In this document: positions 26,376 through 35,785 of the stretch, one piece after another
Position numbering within the stretch: position 1 is the stretch's first letter
How the letters are laid out: the number at the start of each line of letters is the position of its first letter
Assembly: GCA_903847385.1 (NCBI GenBank)
Contig: CAINDO010000426.1
Span: 1 to 35,785, forward strand
Direction: 5' to 3'
Length of the DNA: 35,785 nt
DNA from: an uncultured Myxococcales bacterium
GTDB taxonomy: Bacteria > Myxococcota_A > Bradymonadia > UBA7976 > UBA1532
Translations under genes and position numbers: made by a program
The notes under the pieces: model-generated
Told to the model about the DNA's origin: nothing
The model's database searches: none
What the model saw: only the letters and a program-made list of their open reading frames with translations

Positions 26376-26686
26376 CGCGAGTGCTCGGCGATGAACGCGG
26401 TCAGGCGATCCGAGGCCGTCGCGAGGTCCATTCCACGAAACTCCACGGCCTTCTCGCGGCTCGACTGGCCCGAGATGACGGACACGCTGCTCGGCGGCAC
26501 GTCCATGCCGTCGGCCAGAAATCGAACGAGCGCCTCGTTGGCGGCGCCCTCCACGGGGGGGGCGGTCAGCGCGACCTTCAGCAGGTCGCCGTGATACCCC
26601 TCGAAGCCCGCGCGCCGCGCTCGCGGCTGAACGCGGACGCGGAGCACCGCGCCGTTCTTTCCGGCGGTCAGGCGCGGCGTCGACAT
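26372..26686 (-). CDS. yggU: DUF167 / YggU family protein
   Basis: A 104-residue protein matching the DUF167 pattern closely: RVRVQPRARR, GDLLKVALTAPPVEGAANEALVRFLA, and VISGQSSREKAVEF. The family is small, cytoplasmic and conserved next to yggS, proC and yggT-type genes, but its biochemical role is unknown to me. ATG at 26686 follows the divIVA stop by three bases; the TGAGGGATG junction suggests coupled translation instead of an independent site. The next gene overlaps it. Length is typical. Confidence 0.93.
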   Translation of the reverse strand: MSTPRLTAGKNGAVLRVRVQPRARRAGFEGYHGDLLKVALTAPPVEGAANEALVRFLADGMDVPPSSVSVISGQSSREKAVEFRGMDLATASDRLTAFIAEHSR

Positions 26687-26689
26687 CCC

Positions 26690-27187
26690 TCAGCCCCGAC
26701 GCGCCGGGGGGGGCGGCAGCGCGGCGGCGGCGTCGCGGTCGATGTCCTCCTGCGTCTCGAGCAGGCGCCGATGGCTCTCCAGAATCGAGCGGATCTCGAC
26801 GAGGAGGCGGGCCTTCTGCCGCCGCAGGTCGCCGATCTCACCGTTCAGCGAGACGCTGCGCTCCTGCGCGTCGAGGACGATCTTCTGGGCCTTCAGCTGC
26901 GCCTCGGCGGCGACGAGCTCGGCCTCCTTGCGCGCGGACTCCTTGATCTCGTCCGTCATGCGCCCGGCGGAGACGAGGGCCTCGCGCAGCTGGGACTCGT
27001 GCTCGCGGAACTCGGAGATCTGCGCTTCTTTACGGCGGATCTCCTCCTTGAGGCCGTTGTTCTCGCGGAGCAGCTCTTCCATCTCTCGGGAGACGAGGTC
27101 GAGGAACCGGTGGACCTCGTCGGGGTCGCAGCCGCGAAAGACGCGCTGGAACTGCTGCTGGTCGACGTCGAGGGGGGTGATCTTCAC
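26690..27187 (-). CDS. divIVA: DivIVA-domain protein
   Basis: A 165-residue protein. The first ~55 residues match the DivIVA membrane-binding domain: KITPLDVDQQQFQRVFRGCDPDEVHRFLDLVSREMEELLREN. The rest is a long coiled coil (about 40-150) with a Pro-rich end. DivIVA proteins sense curved membrane and recruit division, polarity or growth factors. The usual aromatic in the N-terminal hydrophobic tip is Val/Phe-like here (DVDQQQFQRVFRG). The start is GTG at 27187 with GGGAG about 11 bases upstream; it overlaps the proC stop by four bases (GTGA). The family name is safer than a claim of the exact role. Confidence 0.9.
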   Translation of the reverse strand: MKITPLDVDQQQFQRVFRGCDPDEVHRFLDLVSREMEELLRENNGLKEEIRRKEAQISEFREHESQLREALVSAGRMTDEIKESARKEAELVAAEAQLKAQKIVLDAQERSVSLNGEIGDLRRQKARLLVEIRSILESHRRLLETQEDIDRDAAAALPPPPARRG

Positions 27188-28047
27188 GGCTTGTCCAACT
27201 CCCGGGAACGGTCCGCCGCTGCGGCGATCGCGTCGATGAGCGCACCTCGAAACGCGCGCGCTTCGAGCACTTGCAAGCCACGGATGGTCGTCCCGGCCGG
27301 CGAGGTCACCTCGTCCTTGAGCGCCGACGGCGAAGCGCCGGCCACGCCGGCCAACGCCGACGCACCGGCAAATGTGTGCACCACCAGCCGACGCGCAAGG
27401 TCCCTCGGCAACCCGGCCGCCACACCGCCGTCCGCCATGGCCTCCATCGCGGCGAAGAGGAACGCCGGACCGCTCGCCGCGAGCGCCGTGATGCCGTGGA
27501 ACAGGGCCTCGTCCGACACCGTCGCGACGGCCCCGACCGCCGAGAAGAGGCGCTCGGCCCGCTCGATGTCCTCGGGCATCTCGTCCGGCGTGCCCAGGAT
27601 CGCCGTGAACCCGCGGCCGACCCGGCAGGCGGTGTTGGGCATCACGCGCACCAAACGCGCCGGAGAGGCGTGCAGCTTCGCGCGCGCCACGCCCGCGACC
27701 GTGGAGATGACCACCTGCCCCAGCTGGAAGTGAAGCCCGCGCAGCAGGGCCGACGCCTGGGCCGGTTTCACCGCGAGGATGATCGTGTCGGCCTCGCCGG
27801 CGACCTCGATCGGCGTCGAGGCGCGCACCCCGAAGCGTTCGGCGGTCTCGGCGGCGCTGTTTCGAGCCGCGACGAGCACGTTCTCCGGCGCCACGAGCCC
27901 GGCCGACAGCCAGCCCGAGAGCAGCGCCCGCCCCATCTGGCCGCAGCCCAGAAACCCGATCGTGCCGATGCCCGGCGACGCCGCGGCGGACGGCAGGTCC
28001 AGGGGAATCGGCTCCGCCTCGGCGGCCGGTGGGGACTGATCGGACAT
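27184..28047 (-). CDS. proC: Pyrroline-5-carboxylate reductase (ProC)
   Basis: A 287-residue enzyme that makes the final step to proline: 1-pyrroline-5-carboxylate plus NAD(P)H. Motifs: Rossmann GFLGCGQMGRALLSGWL near residues 33-49, VRVMPNTACRVGRG, the ALAASGPAFLFAAMEAMADGGVAAGL dimer helix, and SPAGTTIRGLQVLE at the active site. The N-terminal ~28 residues are an extra Pro/Ala/Glu-rich stretch. ATG at 28047 is chosen for AGGAG seven bases upstream; the frame goes to 28098 but without a site. Proline synthesis gene placement beside YggS and DivIVA is a widely conserved arrangement. Confidence 0.94.
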   Translation of the reverse strand: MSDQSPPAAEAEPIPLDLPSAAASPGIGTIGFLGCGQMGRALLSGWLSAGLVAPENVLVAARNSAAETAERFGVRASTPIEVAGEADTIILAVKPAQASALLRGLHFQLGQVVISTVAGVARAKLHASPARLVRVMPNTACRVGRGFTAILGTPDEMPEDIERAERLFSAVGAVATVSDEALFHGITALAASGPAFLFAAMEAMADGGVAAGLPRDLARRLVVHTFAGASALAGVAGASPSALKDEVTSPAGTTIRGLQVLEARAFRGALIDAIAAAADRSRELDKP

Positions 28048-28066
28048 CGCTCGACTCCTGTCGTCT

Positions 28067-29374
28067 TTACGGATGGGCGGGCGCGGCGGCGCGCGCACCG
28101 AAGAGCGCCGTGCCTACACGCACGTGGGTCGCGCCCTCGGCGATCGCCTGGTCGAAATCGCCGGACATACCCATGGACAGCCACGGCAGGGGCCGGGCGG
28201 GTGTCGCCAGGGTGTCGCGCATCCGACGCAGCTCGGCAAAGAACGCGCGGGTCTCGCACAGCGCGCCGTCCGGCGGGACGGTCATCAAGCCGCGCAGACG
28301 CAGGCCCGGCGCGGCGGCGGCCTGCACCAGGAGCGCCTCGACGTTCGCGGGGTCGACGCCGGACTTCTGCGCCTCACCCCCGACGTTGACCTGGATGCAG
28401 ACGTCGATCGTACGGCCGGCCTTCGACGCGGCCCGGTCGAGGGCCTCCACGGCCGACGCGGAGTCGAGCGCATGGACGGCTGCGGCGCCGGCGGCGAGGT
28501 ACTTGGCCTTGTTGCTCTGCAGGTGCCCGATGAAGTGCCAGCGCGGGCCCTCACCGAGGGCCTCGGCCTTCTCGCGCCACTCCTGCACGTAATTCTCGCC
28601 GAAGTCTTCGAGCCCGAGCGCCAGCGCCGCGCGCACGTCCTCGGGGGGGCGCGTCTTGGAGACGGCGATGAGGGCGACCTCGTCCGGCGAGCGCCCGACC
28701 GCCTGGCAGGCCGCCGCGATGCGACCCCGAAGGCATGCGAGCCGACGCGCCATCGGGCTGCGCCCCGGCACCACCCCGGCCTCCATCAAGGCGTCGAGCA
28801 CGGGCCCGAGCGGGAGCCCCACGACCGTGTCGTAGGCGCCCTCGACGTGGCTGACGAACGCACCGGCGCGGCCCTGGATGCCGTAGGCGCCCGCCTTGTC
28901 TGCGGCCTCGCCCGAGGCCACGTAAGCGTCGATCTCGGCGTCCGTCAGCGACCGGAAGGTGACGCGGGTCGTGTCCGTCGCGACCAGGGGTGCGGCCTCG
29001 CCGCGGGAGAGGGCGAACGCCGTGACGACCTCGTGGGTATGCCCCGCGAGGCGACGCAGCATCGACACCGCGTCGGCCGGGTCCGAGGGTTTGCCGAGGA
29101 TGGCGCCGTCGAGCGTGACGACCGTATCGCTCGCCAGAACGGCCTCCGGATCCCCTGCGTGGCGGGCCTGCCGGCCGGCGAGCGCCTTCTCCAGGGCAAT
29201 CCGGCGCGCATACTCCACGGGCGCCTCGCCGGGGCGCGGCACCTCGGGCAGGTCGGTGGCGCGCACGCGGGCGACGACGCCGGCGGCATCGAGCATCACG
29301 CGGCGCCGAGGCGAAGCCGAAGCCAGAACGAGCGACGGCGTGGGGGCCGGCGGCTGCGGGGAAACCGTCGTCAT
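28067..29374 (-). CDS. Fusion of Maf nucleotide pyrophosphatase and YggS PLP-binding protein
   Basis: A 435-residue open frame joining two normally separate proteins. Residues ~12-195 are Maf: LVLASASPRRRVML, SDTVV with Asp83, and AYGIQGRAGAFV, an ITPase-like pyrophosphatase for noncanonical nucleotides. Residues ~208-435 are YggS/PROSC: IAVSKTRPP with PLP-binding Lys240, WHFIGHLQSNK, LRGLMTV, and the LSMGMS and RVGTALFG phosphate-binding motifs. This protein controls PLP levels and does not have racemase activity. The linker is VVPGRSP, and no stop or ribosome site marks a break. ATG at 29374 is chosen because codons before it are poor; ATG 29392 and TTG 29410 are also open. It is divergent from lexA and heads the operon. 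Confidence 0.87.
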   Translation of the reverse strand: MTTVSPQPPAPTPSLVLASASPRRRVMLDAAGVVARVRATDLPEVPRPGEAPVEYARRIALEKALAGRQARHAGDPEAVLASDTVVTLDGAILGKPSDPADAVSMLRRLAGHTHEVVTAFALSRGEAAPLVATDTTRVTFRSLTDAEIDAYVASGEAADKAGAYGIQGRAGAFVSHVEGAYDTVVGLPLGPVLDALMEAGVVPGRSPMARRLACLRGRIAAACQAVGRSPDEVALIAVSKTRPPEDVRAALALGLEDFGENYVQEWREKAEALGEGPRWHFIGHLQSNKAKYLAAGAAAVHALDSASAVEALDRAASKAGRTIDVCIQVNVGGEAQKSGVDPANVEALLVQAAAAPGLRLRGLMTVPPDGALCETRAFFAELRRMRDTLATPARPLPWLSMGMSGDFDQAIAEGATHVRVGTALFGARAAAPAHP

Positions 29375-29415
29375 GGGTGCATCAGATGTCATGCCGGGGG
29401 CGTGAGTCAAAACTG

Positions 29416-29445
29416 TTGACAGTCTGATCGCGCGTTCAGTACGAA
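29416..29445 (+). promoter_or_regulatory. lexA promoter
   Basis: TTGACA (29416-29421) is a perfect -35. TACGAA (29440-29445) lies 18 bases downstream as a weak -10. The first LexA box occupies the spacer and touches the -10. The start near 29452 places the second box just after it. Confidence 0.6.
29424..29440 (+). promoter_or_regulatory. LexA operator 1 of lexA
   Basis: CTGATCGCGCGTTCAGT fits 15 of 17 positions of the Myxococcus LexA motif as I recall it (CTRHAMRYBYGTTCAGS). It contains the dyad CTGA-N8-TCAG and lies between -35 and -10, the right place for autorepression. Confidence 0.65.
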
Positions 29446-29455
29446 AGCGGCGTAC

Positions 29456-29472
29456 ATGAAAGTCCGTTCAGT
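29456..29472 (+). promoter_or_regulatory. LexA operator 2 of lexA
   Basis: ATGAAAGTCCGTTCAGT also fits 15 of 17 positions. It is a direct repeat of operator 1 with a centre spacing of 32 bases, about three helical turns, and lies just downstream of the predicted transcription start. Confidence 0.6.
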
Positions 29473-29485
29473 GGAGGGACGTGCG

Positions 29486-30130
29486 ATGAAGGGCCTGACG
29501 CGACGCCAGCAAGAGATTCTCGACTACATCAGCACGTCGATCCAGGGGCGCGGCTATCCGCCGACCATTCGTGAGATCGGCAAACACATGGGCATCCGCT
29601 CGACGAACGGGGTCAACGACCACCTCAAGGCGTTGGAGCGCAAGGGGTTCCTCACGCGAGACGACCTCAAGAGCCGGGCCATCCGGCCCGTCGGCGCCGG
29701 GGACGACCTCCTCCCCCTCGAGCCCCCGTTCGACGACGACATGGTCGAAATCCCGGTGCTCGGGCGCGTCGCCGCCGGCGCCCCGATCCTGGCCATCGAG
29801 CACGCCGAGGACCGCGTCCGCATCGACCGCTGCCTGATCGGCGATCACCGCGAGGTCTTCGCACTGCGCATCTGCGGCGAGTCCATGATCGAAGACGGCA
29901 TCTTCGATGGCGACTTCGTCTTCATCGAGAAGACCCCCGTCGCCCGGTCCGGCGAGATCGTCATCGTGCTCATCGAAGACGAGGCGACCTGCAAGCGCTA
30001 CTACCCCGAGGGCGACCGCATCCGCCTGCAGCCGGCCAACAGCGCCATGGCCCCCATCTACCTGCACAAGCGCGACTTCCGGGAGACGATGATCCTCGGC
30101 CGCGTGGTCGGCGTCTACCGCCGCATGTAG
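29486..30130 (+). CDS. lexA: LexA repressor
   Basis: A 214-residue SOS repressor. The N-terminal winged helix contains [16 protein letters not shown] and the recognition region [21 protein letters not shown]. The C-terminal self-cleavage domain has the Ala97-Gly98 scissile bond (RVAAGAP), catalytic Ser133 in CGESMIEDG and Lys170 in ATCKRY; all are intact, so the protein should be RecA-coprotease sensitive. ATG at 29486 is chosen for GGAGGG seven bases upstream. An in-frame ATG at 29456 is inside LexA operator 2 and is unlikely. It is divergent from the Maf-YggS operon, which shares the regulatory region. Confidence 0.96.
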   Translation: MKGLTRRQQEILDYISTSIQGRGYPPTIREIGKHMGIRSTNGVNDHLKALERKGFLTRDDLKSRAIRPVGAGDDLLPLEPPFDDDMVEIPVLGRVAAGAPILAIEHAEDRVRIDRCLIGDHREVFALRICGESMIEDGIFDGDFVFIEKTPVARSGEIVIVLIEDEATCKRYYPEGDRIRLQPANSAMAPIYLHKRDFRETMILGRVVGVYRRM

Positions 30131-30139
30131 GCCATGCAC

Positions 30140-30191
30140 GCTGGCACTCGCGACCCCCGAGTGCTGGCAGTCTCCCCCGCCGAGTGCCAGC
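30140..30191 (+). promoter_or_regulatory. CIRCE-like heat-shock operator with three half-sites
   Basis: CTGGCACTC (30141-30149), nine bases, then GAGTGCTGG (30159-30167) has the CIRCE spacing and matches each half at seven of nine positions (TTAGCACTC-N9-GAGTGCTAA). A third half, GAGTGCCAG (30182-30190), is the exact reverse complement of the first; with one extra base on each side the pair forms an 11-base perfect inverted repeat. HrcA usually binds CIRCE. No gene occupies 30131-30349, and the array is ~90 bases upstream of the groES -35. Confidence 0.75.
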
Positions 30192-30256
30192 CATCCCCGA
30201 CTTTTCCTCGCATTTTCAGTCACTTCCACATTCACAAAAAGTTTGCTCGGCGTCGC

Positions 30257-30284
30257 TTGACACCCGAGGGGCAGTGATTAAAGT
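30257..30284 (+). promoter_or_regulatory. groESL promoter
   Basis: TTGACA (30257-30262) is a perfect -35; TAAAGT (30279-30284) lies 16 bases downstream as -10. A stretch rich in A and T just upstream (about 30200-30250) may act as an UP element. The leader would be about 60 bases. Confidence 0.6.
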
Positions 30285-30324
30285 CCCCCGCGCTCGGGCC
30301 CTGCCGGCCCGGAAACCTCTGCCC

Positions 30325-30335
30325 AGTTCAGAACT
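30325..30335 (+). other. Palindrome AGTTC-A-GAACT in the groES leader
   Basis: An 11-base perfect dyad immediately before the groES Shine-Dalgarno AGGAG (30337-30341). In RNA the loop would be too small to fold well, so DNA binding is more likely, or chance. Confidence 0.25.
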
Positions 30336-30349
30336 CAGGAGTGAAATCG

Positions 30350-32333
<1,984 letters not shown>

Positions 32334-32363
32334 GTCGCCCGGAGTCTTCGACTCCGTGAAATC

Positions 32364-32398
32364 GGCCTCGGCGGCTTCGGCCCCGGGGCCTTTTTTTT
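32364..32398 (+). terminator. groESL terminator
   Basis: GGCCTCGG (32364-32371) pairs with CCGGGGCC (32383-32390), including one G-U pair, followed by eight T. A smaller hairpin GGAGTC-TTC-GACTCC precedes it at 32341-32355. Confidence 0.85.
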
Positions 32399-32425
32399 GC
32401 CCTCGGCCCGACGACCGAGCGCTCG

Positions 32426-33091
32426 TCAGTCTGCGGCGAAGAGCGGCCCGAAGGGGTCGACCTCGCCGTGGAGCGGGCTCTGCTCCAAAGCCGCGAGCAG
32501 GGTGTGGATCCACAGGACCAGGTCGAGATCCCGCTCGGGGCGACACCGCAGGGCGACGGCGTCCGGTGTGCGACCAACCTCGCGCGCGACGAGGCGAACG
32601 ACCGTCTTCTCCGCACCGGGGAGCTCGAACTCGCCGACGAAGTCGCCGGCGGGCAGCGGAGGGGTCCCCTCGAGGCGCACACCGTAGAGGGAGATGTTTC
32701 GGGTGTGGCAGTGGCCGTCGCCGATGCGAAGGGCGCGGCGCAAGGGCACTCGCGGGTAACGGCGAAGCTCCGCGGGGCGCCGCAGCAGGTCGGCGAGGTG
32801 GTGCGCCTGCGCCTCGGCGTCCAGCTCCGGTCCGAGGGGCAGTCCGGGGGTCACGTCCTCCTCCCCGCCCCGTGCGACGATGGGCAGCGAGCGCGCCGCC
32901 GCGCTCGCCAGGAGGGCTCGACCCCTCGGCTCCATCGAATCCACGTACACGAGCCCGCGAGTGTCGTACGTTCGCCGCAGCAGCTCGTCCGGCGCCCCCA
33001 TGAACGGCGAGACCTCGAGGCCATGCCGCTGAAGCGCCGCCACGAGGCGCTCGCTCTCTGCGACCTGGCCGACCAACCAGACCACCGCCAT
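32426..33091 (-). CDS. PilZ-domain protein with an N-terminal receiver-like part
   Basis: A 221-residue cytoplasmic protein. The first ~100 residues look like an inactive receiver or Rossmann fold (VVWLVGQVAESERLVAALQ and LVYVDSMEP). A PilZ domain follows: RRYPR at 110-114 provides RxxxR, and NISLYG at 132-137 is a full [DN]xSxxG motif, so cyclic di-GMP binding is likely. ATG at 33091 has GGAG seven bases upstream; the open frame to 33361 is antisense-like and in the upstream gene. The stop of the acidic repeat gene is four bases upstream, so the two form an operon. A joint role in motility or surface behaviour is inference. Confidence 0.85.
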   Translation of the reverse strand: MAVVWLVGQVAESERLVAALQRHGLEVSPFMGAPDELLRRTYDTRGLVYVDSMEPRGRALLASAAARSLPIVARGGEEDVTPGLPLGPELDAEAQAHHLADLLRRPAELRRYPRVPLRRALRIGDGHCHTRNISLYGVRLEGTPPLPAGDFVGEFELPGAEKTVVRLVAREVGRTPDAVALRCRPERDLDLVLWIHTLLAALEQSPLHGEVDPFGPLFAAD

Positions 33092-33095
33092 GGGA

Positions 33096-35785
<2,690 letters not shown>

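Noticed and set aside
28751..28753. Internal ATG as an independent yggS start
   Set aside because: There is no ribosome site upstream and no stop between the Maf and YggS parts, so a fusion is simpler.
30140..30191. The triple half-site as a simple lexA terminator
   Set aside because: There is no T tract, and the half-sites match CIRCE sequence and the nine-base spacing.
30316..30332. GTTCAG in the groES leader as a fourth LexA box
   Set aside because: The ten bases before it do not fit the motif and there is no CTGA-N8-TCAG dyad.

Overview
The window is very G+C-rich, with third codon positions almost always G or C. That is why long open frames also run antisense to the real genes. The gene content points to a Myxococcota (deltaproteobacterial) chromosome: FHA, PilZ, Ser/Thr kinase, cyclic-nucleotide-binding and large TPR proteins, proline-rich linkers, and acidic PE-rich low-complexity proteins. 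The lexA promoter agrees. It carries two sites that fit, at 15 of 17 positions each, the LexA motif I recall for Myxococcus xanthus. No phage, insertion sequence, tRNA, rRNA or CRISPR array is visible, so this looks like an ordinary chromosomal segment. The assignment rests on gene content and motifs only.

Layout. 1-6.2 kb: the start of an FHA/coiled-coil protein (runs off the left edge), a glutaredoxin, a YcgR-like PilZ protein and a 1335-residue secreted zinc-metalloprotease lipoprotein closed by a strong terminator. 6.2-11.6 kb: signalling genes, namely a small basic protein with a good promoter, a two-CNB-domain protein divergent from a receiver-TPR protein, a small lipoprotein, and a zinc-ribbon Ser/Thr kinase with a C-terminal membrane tail. 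11.6-15.1 kb: a translationally coupled pair, a small TPR protein and a TPR-CHAT protein whose catalytic dyad appears lost. 15.3-17.2 kb: an O-methyltransferase coupled to a YdjY-domain lipoprotein. 17.2-20.1 kb: a tight three-gene unit of TIM-barrel isomerase, inositol-3-phosphate synthase and UbiA-type prenyltransferase, resembling a reduced ebo-type cluster. 20.2-25.2 kb: a 1682-residue TPR protein. 25.4-29.4 kb: a five-gene operon of a Maf-YggS fusion, ProC, DivIVA, DUF167 and a membrane-anchored peptidase-MA protein, corresponding to the ylm/ygg cell-division neighbourhood. 29.5-32.4 kb: lexA, then groES-groEL behind a CIRCE-like heat-shock operator, ending in a terminator. 32.4 kb to the right edge: a PilZ protein preceded in its operon by a very acidic repeat protein that runs off the window.

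How the genes may work together. Three themes recur: second-messenger and phospho-signalling (kinase, FHA, receiver, CNB, PilZ), stress control (LexA, HrcA/CIRCE with GroESL) and cell-envelope or division work (DivIVA operon, lipoproteins, metalloproteases). The candidate for an undescribed pathway is the isomerase-cyclase-prenyltransferase unit, which could build a prenylated cyclitol. The second is the pseudo-CHAT/TPR pair beside the tail-anchored kinase. Both proposals are inference from domains and gene order.
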